DNA of 64,000 nt from NCBI RefSeq assembly GCF_011764505.1, contig NZ_AP022839.1, forward strand, positions 62,001 to 126,000, in the 5' to 3' direction. Positions 18,801-26,610 of the stretch are shown one piece after another (positions within the stretch are counted from its first letter, which is position 1; each line of letters starts with the position of its first letter). Under the pieces are notes generated by a model. The model saw nothing but the letters and a program-made list of their open reading frames with translations, had not been told where the DNA came from and did no database searches. Both the position numbers and the translations under genes were made by a program. The DNA comes from Legionella antarctica (GTDB lineage: Bacteria > Pseudomonadota > Gammaproteobacteria > Legionellales > Legionellaceae).

Positions 18801-18919
18801 CCAAGATTAATCATGTTCATCTCATCATGACGCAACGAGTAATTTTTACTAAGTTCGGCCGATTTTATTTTCCTTCTTTTTGGAAAACGTGGGTATGCTG
18901 TTTTTTCAATGGATGACAT
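15881..18919 (-). CDS. tnpA: Tn3-C transposase
   Basis: Transposase of 1012 residues from the chosen ATG (18917-18919), which has GGAG six bases before it; an upstream in-frame ATG adds 22 residues but has no such site. The N-terminal DUF4158-like part begins PRFPKRRKIKSAELSKNYSL. The C-terminal DDE core shows RVAVDGTLED, IVHSDTQGQS and TTNKVESYHTLEDW. It is only distantly similar to the transposases of Tn3-A and Tn3-B, so three separate Tn3 lineages meet here. The gene appears intact. Confidence 0.9.
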   Translation of the reverse strand: MSSIEKTAYPRFPKRRKIKSAELSKNYSLRHDEMNMINLGGKNDRSRFNLAIQLKTFQRLGYFIEMDKIPSEIITHVRQELKYHYRLTPGYSDNNKSIYRHRQKIREFLNVKRWGYEPTDGVNIHQGMKLAIQYAYDASHSMNNLSDIINAVIEKLVHASYELPSFYRLSRIVRHTRHSVNNKIFRETMRRVMASGQSDLFTSLLKLQDGTQRTLFNKLKNLPKRPSIKKFHEFLDHFQWLMSFGNVINCLDGIAKIKIEQFAEEANQLSADELNDFSEAKRYTLIAALIYRSQANAKDALAVMFCRLISIAHKHSKTELENKLKNSKEDTCNIVELFKQIIHDGESITEQAKFVKEFYKKIEDGGGFAVLTNKCDDILASHGNEYRIYLTDMIQKRRSLLFKILKALQLHSPTQDDKLIVAMKYLLTHENRRAEFITDDIDLSFTTAFWKKQIMGSINKTKINRRAMESCVFEYVSKGLNSGDLYVKGARNYADYRAELLPWAECGEHLETYCEDVGIANNAKDMLGHLKKTLTDKAQYVDQNYFNIPDFVINEEGRPVLKKYEPKSKSENAEKIENLVRSRLPERSLLDILTNGHHHTGWADEFGPISGTEGKLDNPIEKYILTNFCYGTSLGPTQTAKHVRFEIEPRTLSRINKKHFTLKSLTKAILRIINCLNEFPLLHAWGSGQRVAVDGTLEDIHDDNMIAEQHIRYGRKGGIAYRHIADNYIALFSTFIQCGVWEAIHIIDGLLKNASEVQPNIVHSDTQGQSLPVFAFAYLLGIQLMPRIRNWKDLNLYRVDKKTKYTNIDSMFCESEIDWDLLETHWQDLMQVIISIKLGKVSSSFILTKLNSYNNQNRLYKAFQELGKVIRTTFLLDYVSSKELRQTITATTNKVESYHTLEDWIRFGSKYLVASNDPDEMEKAVKHNDLIANCIMLQNVIDITDVCHALIQEGYTITAEDLSHMSPYMTEQIKRFGEYILDLGRRPVNLHVTRDKFLFKVRTESIEHAVAA

Positions 18920-18934
18920 GGGGACTCCGGGGTT

Positions 18935-19075
18935 GTTCCAAAAACACCTGTTTTTGACGCAGGGCGATTTTGGATTGCTTTTCATGGCAAAACAGGGGAA
19001 AATTCCGTTCCAAAATTAGTTCCACAAACAAGTGCGCCAAAATACACGATCATTCTTGTTTTTGGAATGTTTTTT
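18935..19075. promoter_or_regulatory. res-like region between tnpA and resolvase of Tn3-C
   Basis: TTCCAAAAACA occurs on the plus strand near 18938 and in complement (TGTTTTTGGAA-like) near 19058-19068; TTCCAAAATTAGTTCC and CAAAACAG lie between. Repeated related boxes in both orientations between divergent tnpA and resolvase genes fit a resolution site with promoters. Confidence 0.5.
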
Positions 19076-19093
19076 TAACGACAGGAGGTTGAG

Positions 19094-19654
19094 TTGAAAT
19101 TTGGTTATGCTCGCGTGTCAAAAAACGAACAATGTTTGGATGTTCAAATTCAAAAATTAACAGCAGCTGGTTGCGAGGAAATTTTTCAAGAAAAAATTTC
19201 AGGAGCAAAAGATGATAGACCTCAATTAAAAGGGTTGATGGGGAAGTTAAGAAAAGGAGATACGCTATGTGTCGTACGCTTGGATAGACTGGGGCGACGC
19301 ATGATGAAGTTGGTCGCATTGATTAACGAATTTAAAGAAAAAGGCATTGAGTTTGTGTCGCTTGAAAATAATTTGGATACTTCATCACATATGGGGATGT
19401 TGCTGTTTAATATCTGTGCCGCTTTTTCTGAAATGGAACGTGAATTAATTAAAGAAAGAGTTAAGGCAGGGCTGGATTTGGCCAAAAAACAAGGCCGCAC
19501 CGGTGGCAGGCCTAAAGCATTAACAAATGATAAAGCAGAAACCATTAAGGCATTACGTCAGTCAGGTAAAATGTCCGTTAAGAAAATTTGTGAAACGATG
19601 AAGGTAAGTCGATCCGTTTTTTATCGATGTATTAATCAAAGTATTGAGGTGTGA
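19094..19654 (+). CDS. tnpR: Tn3-C resolvase (serine recombinase)
   Basis: Protein of 186 residues: FGYARVSKNEQCLDVQ with the catalytic serine, VVRLDRLGRRM, MERELIKERVKAGL and a C-terminal HTH (VKKICETMKVSRSVFYRCI). The start codon is TTG at 19094, chosen because a strong AGGAGG lies five bases before it and the family begins exactly here. The next gene follows after 2 bases, so cargo and resolvase share a transcript. Confidence 0.92.
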   Translation: MKFGYARVSKNEQCLDVQIQKLTAAGCEEIFQEKISGAKDDRPQLKGLMGKLRKGDTLCVVRLDRLGRRMMKLVALINEFKEKGIEFVSLENNLDTSSHMGMLLFNICAAFSEMERELIKERVKAGLDLAKKQGRTGGRPKALTNDKAETIKALRQSGKMSVKKICETMKVSRSVFYRCINQSIEV

Positions 19655-19656
19655 TC

Positions 19657-20265
19657 ATGGCAACAAGACCCGTTCTTCAATTTAAAATTATGCTACAAGA
19701 CATAGAACCTAGGATCTGGCGGCGAATTCAAATTTCTGATTTAAGCAGTTTCTGGGATTTTCATGTTGCAATTCAAGATGCGATGGGTTGGACAGATTCG
19801 CATTTACATGAATTCACAGCATATAACCCCATTACAACTGAACAAGAACATATAGGTATTCCTGATGGTGAAGACGAGCCGCACCCGGTATTGGAAGGCT
19901 GGAAGCTAAATATTCGAGATTATTTTAATCTGCCGGCCAATCACAAAATTTCTTATCTTTATGATTTTGGTGACAGCTGGGAACATCTCATTGAATTCGA
20001 AGGGAAACAAGAAAAACAATCCAATGCTAAATACCCATTATGTATTGCTGGTGCACGAACTTGTCCACCAGAAGATGTAGGTGGTCCGCCAGGTTACGAC
20101 CGTTTTATTGAGGCCATTACCACGCCTCGCCACCCAGATCACCAATCCTTGTTGGAGTGGGTTGGTGGAAAATATGAACCAAGCACATTTGATCCCAAAA
20201 AAGTCAAATTTGATAATCCTAGCAAGCGCTGGAAACATGCATTTGAAGGTAATGTTAGATTTTAA
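19657..20265 (+). CDS. PRiA4 ORF-3-like protein (transposon cargo)
   Basis: Protein of 202 residues of the plasmid pRiA4b ORF-3-like family: VLQFKIMLQDIEPRIWRRIQI at the start, WDFHVAIQDAMGWTDSHLHEF, YLYDFGDSWEHLIEFE, and the C-terminal CPPEDVGGPPGYDRFIEAI. The family is widespread in mobile DNA and its biochemical role is not established. The ATG lies two bases after the resolvase stop with GAGGTG upstream. It heads a cargo block with the SEC-C gene, a pairing also known elsewhere. Confidence 0.9.
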   Translation: MATRPVLQFKIMLQDIEPRIWRRIQISDLSSFWDFHVAIQDAMGWTDSHLHEFTAYNPITTEQEHIGIPDGEDEPHPVLEGWKLNIRDYFNLPANHKISYLYDFGDSWEHLIEFEGKQEKQSNAKYPLCIAGARTCPPEDVGGPPGYDRFIEAITTPRHPDHQSLLEWVGGKYEPSTFDPKKVKFDNPSKRWKHAFEGNVRF

Positions 20266-20328
20266 TAATTTATGATTGGTATGGATATAAAATTGCCCAA
20301 GGTGTTATGCCGGGCGCTGGAGTAATTG

Positions 20329-21003
20329 ATGTATGATACTGACTGGTTGTTTGAAAATTCAGCACGATTTAGAACCTTGCTTAATCGCATTCAGGATAAT
20401 ATTGCAAAGGAGAATGATTACATAGCCGATAATGACTTCCCTATGGCATGTAATACTGGTTTAAGAGTCTGGTCTGATTTAAAGAAACTTATACAATTAG
20501 TAGACGCTGAAAATATGCTAGACCTTGAGCATGAAACGATGTACGACCTATTATATTGGGCAGTTGATCTAGCGCATAATTTGGATAATCTATCAGGAAA
20601 AAAGGCGATATTTTTTAAAAAAACACTGTCGTTTTGTTTGGAATATACGAGCATGCATCAAAATGTCTTAAGCAAAGATATGCGAAACCTTGGCTCTATA
20701 AGGCGAGTACTCGCGGAATGTTATGCCAAACAAGGTGATTTTGAATCGGTTGATAACTTATATAATGGTTGGCTTGATAAAGAACCCACTTGGGGTTGGG
20801 GATGGATAGGTTGGTCTGACTCTTACTGGTTATTTATTTACAAAAATAATACTGACAAACGAAACTTTGACAAAGCACAACAAATTTTAGAGCAAGGATT
20901 GGCTATACCTAGTCTCTCCGACGCTAGCCACCTTAACGATAGATTAAATAAACTCAAAAGTGAAATAACGAAGTCTAAATTACACCTTGTCTCTACAAAT
21001 TAA
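20329..21003 (+). CDS. unknown helical protein in the Tn3-C cargo, possibly TPR-like
   Basis: Protein of 224 residues, helical and rich in aromatic residues. The segments SIRRVLAECYAKQGDFESVDNLYNGWLDKEPTWGWGWIGWSD and DKAQQILEQGL look like TPR-type repeats, as in proteins that bind partners or SEC-C neighbours. I start at ATG 20329 rather than the TTG just before it. It is 63 bases after the PRiA4-like gene. Function is not known. Confidence 0.6.
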   Translation: MYDTDWLFENSARFRTLLNRIQDNIAKENDYIADNDFPMACNTGLRVWSDLKKLIQLVDAENMLDLEHETMYDLLYWAVDLAHNLDNLSGKKAIFFKKTLSFCLEYTSMHQNVLSKDMRNLGSIRRVLAECYAKQGDFESVDNLYNGWLDKEPTWGWGWIGWSDSYWLFIYKNNTDKRNFDKAQQILEQGLAIPSLSDASHLNDRLNKLKSEITKSKLHLVSTN

Positions 21004-21063
21004 GATCTTAACCATTTGAAGAGAACGTTGTTTTTAGTTGAATAAAATAAGTAAGGGTTTAAT

Positions 21064-21990
21064 ATGAGTAAAATAGGTCGAAACGATCCATGTTTATGCA
21101 ATAGTGGACGAAAATATAAGAAATGCTGCATCAATACTCGCAGTAACACCAAACAGGATAATCTAATAACCTCATCTAGCGGTGATGAACGATTTTCACT
21201 TGCTAACATGGATCATTTGGGTGAAACGCAATTGGGTCTCCTCACAACAACAACCAATGAGCCTTTTATGCTCATTAGACTTTATTATACTATTTACAAT
21301 AAAACGTTACTGATGACTAAATTAGATGCACTGAAGTGCATTTGTTTGTATGGCAACTATAAATTTTTGATTAATTATCATCATGAAACGAAAAACATTG
21401 GGTTAGCTGTAAAGCCTGATGGAGTGCCGAAGAATCTTCAACCAATTGTTTTAGCAAAAGGAAAAATAATTGGTGAAACGAGCATGGTTATAGATTTACG
21501 CTCGTTTGAGCGTGGTTGCTGTATTATTGAGTTTTTAAATCATTATATTTCCCGTGATATTGCCGAAATAACGCATATAGCAACGTATAATAAAATGCAC
21601 GAAATAACTAAAAAAACAATCACAGATGTAATGAATATCAATTATGACAGCGTGTTTTCAGAGGAAAATATGCATCGCCCAGACATGCGTTTCGATAAAT
21701 TAATGTCTGAAGCCGAACACATTGAATCAATAGAAGAAAAGCAAGAGCTCATGATGAATTTTATGCTTGAGTCAACAGCAGAGAAACCTAATCTGATAGA
21801 GAAATATCCAGTACATTATTATGAGGATGGAATTGACTCCATTAAATGCACCTTAAAATTTCATCAACTACTTGCGCATGAGCATTTAATGGGTAATGAA
21901 TCATTAAATATGTTTCAACTGATTTCAAAAATAATTCCAGAGGTCATTGATGATAATGGTGTAACTAATGAACTGAACGAGTATGTCTGA
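21064..21990 (+). CDS. SEC-C motif protein in the Tn3-C cargo
   Basis: Protein of 308 residues with an N-terminal SEC-C zinc-binding motif, IGRNDPCLCNSGRKYKKCC, with cysteines at 10, 12, 21 and 22. In SecA this motif binds SecB; in stand-alone proteins it marks unknown binding partners. The remaining 280 residues contain a mixed alpha/beta part (IIGETSMVIDLRSFERGCCIIEFLNHYI) and a helical tail that I do not recognise. The next gene starts inside its last codons. Not SecA: no ATPase motifs are present. Confidence 0.75.
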   Translation: MSKIGRNDPCLCNSGRKYKKCCINTRSNTKQDNLITSSSGDERFSLANMDHLGETQLGLLTTTTNEPFMLIRLYYTIYNKTLLMTKLDALKCICLYGNYKFLINYHHETKNIGLAVKPDGVPKNLQPIVLAKGKIIGETSMVIDLRSFERGCCIIEFLNHYISRDIAEITHIATYNKMHEITKKTITDVMNINYDSVFSEENMHRPDMRFDKLMSEAEHIESIEEKQELMMNFMLESTAEKPNLIEKYPVHYYEDGIDSIKCTLKFHQLLAHEHLMGNESLNMFQLISKIIPEVIDDNGVTNELNEYV

Positions 21991-22354
21991 AACTAGAAAG
22001 GAGCATTTTTTGCATACCACATGCCAATCTGACTGGATAAAAACAAATGGTTCAATGAGCGATAAATCAGCGATCGATGAATTTGGATTAACCTATGAAG
22101 AAATCATTGAGGGTATTCAATCTGGAAAATTACAGTACAGGAAAAATAATGCACATGGGAATCCATATTTAAAATTGATAAGACGAGAAATAGAGACTTT
22201 CGTTACGCAAAAATATGGTGAGCATTACACAGCTAACAAAATAAAAGAAAAGAAGTTAAAGGATATTACTAAGGAAATAAACTCGATGAAACGTAAAGTG
22301 ACTGCACTGGAAAAAATAAAAATTGAATTATTGAAAAACATAGCTACGGCTTAG
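21983..22354 (+). CDS. small unknown protein, last gene of the Tn3-C cargo
   Basis: Protein of 123 residues overlapping the SEC-C gene by 8 bases. The middle, DEFGLTYEEIIEGIQSGKLQYRKNNAHGNPYLKLIRREIETFV, looks like a small winged-helix or helix-turn-helix domain of the excisionase kind. The end (IKEKKLKDITKEINSMKRKVTALEKIK) is a likely coiled coil. DNA binding is plausible but unproven. It lies next to the right end of the transposon. Confidence 0.55.
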   Translation: MSETRKEHFLHTTCQSDWIKTNGSMSDKSAIDEFGLTYEEIIEGIQSGKLQYRKNNAHGNPYLKLIRREIETFVTQKYGEHYTANKIKEKKLKDITKEINSMKRKVTALEKIKIELLKNIATA

Positions 22355-22392
22355 CGTTAAATTGAAGGGAAAGCATGGTTTGATTTATTATT

Positions 22393-23382
22393 CAGGGCTA
22401 TGCAGTTGACTAACCCAACCACTATATATAGTATTCGGCCACATGAATATCTACCCCAAAAATGTGGTTGAACTGATGGATCTTTTTCCAACTGAAGAAG
22501 CTTGTTTAGAATATTTAAGCCTTATTCGTTGGCCTGATGGCTATGTGTGCATGCGTTGCGATGGAAAGGATGTTTGTAAAATGAGCAGCGGGTTATACCG
22601 TTGCCAAACGTGTCGGTATGCCGGATCAGTCATTTCTGGAACGCTTTTTCAAGATACACACAAACCTCTTCGGCTATGGTTTCAAGCCATCTGGTATGTA
22701 GTGAGCCAAAAAAACGGCGTTAGTGCACTTGGGCTGCAGAAGGCACTTGGACTGGGTAGTTATCACACGGCTTGGGAGTGGTTACATAAACTTCGTAGAG
22801 CTATGGTGCGGCCTGGTCGTGATAAGTTGAGTGGTATTGTTGAAGTAAATGAAACCATGATTGGTGGCGAGCACGCAGGCACACGGGGTCGTGGTGCGGG
22901 CGGTAAAACATTAGTGTTGATAGCAGCAGAAGACACAGGCGGTGGCATTGGACGCATTAGGCTTTCTACTATCAGTGATGCATCCGGTGGCGTATTGACC
23001 GACACTATTCAGAAAATGGTTTCACTAGGCAGTACAATCCGAACAGATGGCTGGAGTGGATACAGTGGTTTGAGCAGTAACGGGTATACACATTTGTCGA
23101 TTAGTAATAATAACGTGAAAGAGACCGATGCAATTCAGATTGCTCATCGTGTTGCGTCGTTACTTAAACGCTGGTTGGTTGGCACACACCATGGTGCTAT
23201 TAACCACAAGAATTTACCCTACTACCTTGATGAATTTACGTTTCGATTTAATCGAAGGACATCCACATCAAGAGGTAAGCTTTTTTTGCGATTAATACAG
23301 CAGGCGCTTGAAATTGATCCAGTGCCAGCAAAATCGCTAAACACTATATGTAGTGGTTAGGTTAGTAAACTGCATAGCCCTG
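22393..23382 (+). mobile_element. IS1595-family insertion sequence in the right end of Tn3-C
   Basis: Element of 990 bp bounded by inverted ends CAGGGCTATGCAGTT, which match for about 35 bases with a few differences, and flanked by the 8-bp duplication TTATTATT (22385-22392 and 23383-23390), the length expected of IS1595. Removing it restores the inner part of the Tn3-C right repeat. Confidence 0.92.
22443..23360 (+). CDS. IS1595-family transposase
   Basis: DDE-type (ISXO2-like) transposase of 305 residues. The N-terminal zinc ribbon shows CMRCDGKDVC and YRCQTCRY. The catalytic domain has VEVNETMIGG, IRTDGWSGYSGL and a C-terminal histidine/asparagine stretch (HHGAINHKNLPYYLDEFTFRFNRR). It is the only gene of the element and appears intact. 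Confidence 0.93.
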   Translation: MNIYPKNVVELMDLFPTEEACLEYLSLIRWPDGYVCMRCDGKDVCKMSSGLYRCQTCRYAGSVISGTLFQDTHKPLRLWFQAIWYVVSQKNGVSALGLQKALGLGSYHTAWEWLHKLRRAMVRPGRDKLSGIVEVNETMIGGEHAGTRGRGAGGKTLVLIAAEDTGGGIGRIRLSTISDASGGVLTDTIQKMVSLGSTIRTDGWSGYSGLSSNGYTHLSISNNNVKETDAIQIAHRVASLLKRWLVGTHHGAINHKNLPYYLDEFTFRFNRRTSTSRGKLFLRLIQQALEIDPVPAKSLNTICSG

Positions 23383-23390
23383 TTATTATT

Positions 23391-23500
23391 AACCACAAGA
23401 ACATTTCTATGGTTGGAGGCTATAGCCCATATGCAGAAAGGGTTGTAGCCGGTTTTAAAACTGATGTGACCCATTTGCACACGTATCCTGACTTACCCCG
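23391..23500. repeat. right long terminal inverted repeat of Tn3-C
   Basis: Complement of the left end; outermost bases are ACTTACCCCG. Its innermost part lies beyond the IS1595 element, at about 22366-22392. Confidence 0.8.
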
Positions 23501-23505
23501 TTGCT

Positions 23506-24426
23506 GTAGCCAGTGATTCCACACAATTTTCAGCATACTTTCAAAACCTGATTTCAGAATACCACAATCGTTATGGAGGACGGGGGGTTATGATTTATTG
23601 GCATGTTGAAAAAAATGCCTGCTGCATTCACTCACAATTAAAAAGTGTATCAAGTTCAGAAGTTTCAGCCATGATTGAAGGAGTTTTAAAGCACTGTACG
23701 GAAATGTCCGTTAAAAAAAATTATGTGGATACTCACGGCCAGAGTGAAATTGGTTTCGCATTCTCACATCTTTTAGGATTCTCACTAATGCCAAGGCTCG
23801 CCAATTTGAATAAACAAAAATTGGCGCGATGTGAGCTTGGTGATTATCAACAATATATAAACTTACAACCCGTGATGACAGACACGATTAATTGGCAATT
23901 AATTAAGGAGCAATATAGTCAAATCGTAAAATATACTGCTGCTATGAAAGCGGGGCATGCTGATCCTGAGTCCATCCTAAGACGCTTTAACCAAAATAAT
24001 CTAAAACACCCAGTTTATATGGCATTATCTCAATTAGGTAAAGTTCTAAAAACCATTTTTATCTGTAATTATCTAATGCATGAATCTATCAGACAGGAAA
24101 TTCAGGAAGGATTAAATGTTGTTGAACTTTGGAATGGTGTCAGCAAGTTCATTTTTTATGGCCGTGCTGGCGAAATTTCATCTAACCATGAGAAGGCACA
24201 AACACTCTCAGTAATGTCACTGCATCTATTACAGCTTTCAATGGTTTATATTAATACGCTAATGATTCAGCAAATCATAGAAGACCATGGTTTAAAAGAG
24301 ATACTTACAAAGGAAGACAAAAGAGCATTAACCCCTCTGATTTATGAGCATGTTAACCCATATGGTTTATTTCCGTTAGACTTATCAACACGGCTACCAC
24401 ATCTTCGTTATAAGGCAGCCGCATAA
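23506..24426 (+). pseudogene. C-terminal part of the Tn3-B transposase
   Basis: Continues the frame of 14565-15756 after removal of Tn3-C. The rebuilt junction reads [14 protein letters not shown], with the catalytic aspartate in SDSTQF. It then has [26 protein letters not shown] with the second aspartate, and the C-terminal [13 protein letters not shown]. On its own it could start at ATG 23590 (278 residues) but would lack the first catalytic aspartate. Its stop overlaps the ATG of the tnpI-like gene (TAATG). Confidence 0.88.
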
Positions 24427-24536
24427 TGGAAAAAATATCAGCTAAGAAAATGGCTCAGAAAGTTTCGAGTCTACTTAAGACACAAAGCCCCAATTATGAT
24501 TATCTTCGAGATGTGTTTCGATTTGTAAGAGAAAAT
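24426..24536 (+). pseudogene. 5' part of the Tn3-B tyrosine recombinase (tnpI-like), split by an IS3 element
   Basis: Begins MEKISAKKMAQKVSSLL at the stop of tnpA and runs to AAT (24534-24536), the target duplication of the IS3-family element. It joins in frame with 26020-26610 after removal of the element. This piece holds only the start of the N-terminal core-binding domain. Confidence 0.75.
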
Positions 24537-24600
24537 TATAGTGGACCCCAAAAATGAGACAGTGGTGTAAAATAGAAACCATTGTTAAACGGGGTACCAA

Positions 24601-24885
24601 GTGGCTAAAAAAAAATTTACATCTGACTTCAAAGCAAAGGTAGCAATTGAGGCATTAAAAAGTCACAAGACGACCAATGAATTGGCATCTGAATTTGAGG
24701 TGCATGCAACACAAATCAATCTGTGGAAAAAACAATTACTGGATGGAAGCAAGCAATTGTTTAGCGGCAAGCATGACAAAGACATGGACTCCATCATACA
24801 AGAACGAGATCGATTATACACGCAAATAGGCCAGCTAGCGGTTGAGTTAGACTGGCTTAAAAAAAAGACCGGTCATCTAAGTTGA
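24601..24885 (+). CDS. IS3-family OrfA
   Basis: Protein of 94 residues: an HTH (KFTSDFKAKVAIEALKSHKTTNELASEFEVHATQINLWKKQ) followed by a leucine-zipper-like stretch. Near its end an eight-A run followed by G (about 24859-24867) is the classic slippery site at which a -1 frameshift joins OrfA to OrfB to make the active transposase. The start codon is GTG at 24601, placed by family comparison. Confidence 0.9.
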   Translation: MAKKKFTSDFKAKVAIEALKSHKTTNELASEFEVHATQINLWKKQLLDGSKQLFSGKHDKDMDSIIQERDRLYTQIGQLAVELDWLKKKTGHLS

Positions 24886-25742
24886 GCGTGCGGGAGAAGC
24901 GAGCCATGATTGATGTCAATCACCCTACACTCAGCATCGTACGCCAATGTGCATTGGTTAATTTGTCACGCGCTAGCTACTATCGCACTGCTGGCGAAGG
25001 AATATGTACCGAGAGCCCAGAGAATCTGGCTTTGATGGTCTTGATTGATGAGGAATACATGCGCCATCCTTTCTATGGAAGCAGAAAGATGCGTTCTTAT
25101 TTACGTCGCCTTGGCCATGACGTTAACCGTAAGAGAGTGCAGCGTTTGATGCGGATCATGGGTCTGGTTTCAGTGGCACCAAAGCCGAATACGAGTAAAA
25201 AGAACAAGGAACAAAAGGTTTATCCCTACTTGCTACGTGGTTTAGTGATTGATCGACCCAATCAGGTTTGGTGCACCGATATTACCTACGTTAGGATGCA
25301 AGGAGGCTTTGTATATTTGGTGGCAATAATGGACTGGTATAGCCGCAAGGTGCTCTCTTGGAAGGTATCAAACAGCATGGATGATGACTTTTGTGTAAGC
25401 GCGTTGGAGAGCGCCATCAGGCTCCACGGCAGGCCTGATATTTTTAATACGGATCAAGGCTCCCAGTTTACCAGTAAGGCGTTTACCGATGTTTTAAAAG
25501 ACCATGACATCAAAATTAGCATGGACGGGAAAGGTCGATGGATGGATAATGTGTTCATTGAACGGCTATGGCGTTCAGTCAAATATGAAGATATTTACAT
25601 AAAAGAATACGGAACAGTTTTAGCACTACGAAATGGTTTAAGGGTGTATTTCAAGTTTTATAACGACGAAAGACCTCATCAATCATTTGGAATATACACG
25701 CCGTCAGAGGTTTATGCTGGCCTATATGAGGCTGCAGCGTAA
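24882..25742 (+). CDS. IS3-family OrfB (integrase core)
   Basis: Protein frame of 286 residues with the retroviral-type integrase core: VWCTDITYVRM with the first aspartate, FNTDQGSQFTS with the second, and FIERLWRSVKYEDIY with the glutamate. It overlaps orfA by 4 bases in another phase and is normally made as an OrfAB fusion by frameshifting. An HTH_21-like segment (HPFYGSRKMRSYLRRLGHDVNRKRVQRLM) precedes the core. Intact. Confidence 0.92.
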   Translation: MSVREKRAMIDVNHPTLSIVRQCALVNLSRASYYRTAGEGICTESPENLALMVLIDEEYMRHPFYGSRKMRSYLRRLGHDVNRKRVQRLMRIMGLVSVAPKPNTSKKNKEQKVYPYLLRGLVIDRPNQVWCTDITYVRMQGGFVYLVAIMDWYSRKVLSWKVSNSMDDDFCVSALESAIRLHGRPDIFNTDQGSQFTSKAFTDVLKDHDIKISMDGKGRWMDNVFIERLWRSVKYEDIYIKEYGTVLALRNGLRVYFKFYNDERPHQSFGIYTPSEVYAGLYEAAA

Positions 25743-25748
25743 TGGAAT

Positions 25749-25882
25749 GCCTGTGGATATGTGGACGCGTCCTGCGGATCAGCCATCGCCCTTCGGGACA
25801 TGTGGACAAGCCATGGATAACAAAAAGACGTTATCCACCGCTTGACCACACTCGATGGCTTCGCGCCCACATACCCACAGGC
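25749..25882. repeat. long hairpin in the tail of the IS3 element, copy 1
   Basis: GCCTGTGGATATGTGGACGCG (25749-25769) is mirrored by CGCGCCCACATACCCACAGG (from 25862). Inside, GCCATCG and CGATGGC, then CATGGATAAC and GTTATCCACCG, also pair, so almost the whole 134 bases fold back with an apical loop of A-rich sequence. It lies directly after orfB. Confidence 0.8.
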
Positions 25883-26019
25883 TCAATAACAGGTGTTTCA
25901 TTAACTGCTATTGTGGTTGACTCGTGTGCTACGCACCCTCGTCAACGAAAGAAAGTAGAATTAAAGTTATATCTTAAATTAAACGGATCGCTGTCTTGAC
26001 AATGGGGTCCACTGTAAAT

Positions 26020-26610
26020 CTTAATATTGAAGTAACAACAACACCAACGCGCTTACCCTATGTTCCAACTGAGGATGAGATTAGACTATTTTATAAAACG
26101 GTTTGGGAATCTAACGATATAATACCAATGCTTATCGTCAAGGTTTTGCTTTACACAGGAATAAGGGTCAGCGAATTGGTTAATATACAAATATGCGATA
26201 TTGATTTAACCAATTGCCGAATAAAAATAAATCAGGGTAAAGGGAAAAAAGATAGGGTTGTTCCTTTTTCGCCAGCATTTAAAGAAACATTAGCACTTCA
26301 TTTGAAACAATATAAAAATGAAAATAGGATGTTTTTATTCGAATCGGCTTTTCGTCGTCATTATACTGATCGCGGGATTAGAAAAATTCTTATGAGGTAT
26401 ACCAAGCTTGCAGGTATTGAGCGATCAATATCTCCTCATAAACTAAGACATTTTTTATTTACTTGGCTTAAGAAGCAAAATATTGACGATGCATTTATCC
26501 AACCATATTCAGGGCACTCTAAAAGAGACTCACTCGAAATTTACTCTAAATTAAGTTTGGCCGATGCACAGGATAAGTATAATGATGTTATCGGGAATTT
26601 CCCGATCTGA
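26020..26610 (+). pseudogene. 3' part of the Tn3-B tyrosine recombinase (tnpI-like)
   Basis: Carries nearly the whole catalytic domain of a phage-integrase-type recombinase: [12 protein letters not shown] with the first arginine, [13 protein letters not shown] with the HxxR motif, and [16 protein letters not shown] with the second histidine and the tyrosine nucleophile. The rebuilt junction reads [21 protein letters not shown]. Some Tn3 transposons (for example Tn4430) use such a TnpI to resolve cointegrates. Here the gene follows tnpA directly. As it stands it cannot be expressed as a normal protein. Confidence 0.85.

Larger units (their letters stand above)
15757..23500. mobile_element. Tn3-family transposon Tn3-C with long inverted repeats and a four-gene cargo
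   Basis: Inserted in the Tn3-B tnpA with the 5-bp duplication TTGCT (15752-15756 and 23501-23505), the length normal for the family. It holds tnpA on the minus strand, and on the plus strand a resolvase, a PRiA4_ORF3-like gene, two unknown genes and a SEC-C gene. An IS1595-family element is nested in its right end. The ends match in inverted orientation for about 130 bases, far longer than the usual 38. Total 7744 bp including the IS1595. Confidence 0.9.
24537..26016 (+). mobile_element. IS3-family element, copy 1
   Basis: Bounded by TATAGTGGACCCCA on the left and the complement of TACAGTGGACCCCA on the right, with a 3-bp duplication AAT. It contains orfA, orfB and a non-coding tail that folds into a long hairpin. 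It is 1480 bp and looks identical to copy 2 at 28197-29676. It splits a tyrosine recombinase gene. Confidence 0.9.

Noticed and set aside
25742-25999. 85-residue frame after the IS3 orfB (and the same at 29402-29659)
   Set aside because: It is an open frame across the self-complementary tail of the element; its composition reflects the hairpin, not a protein.
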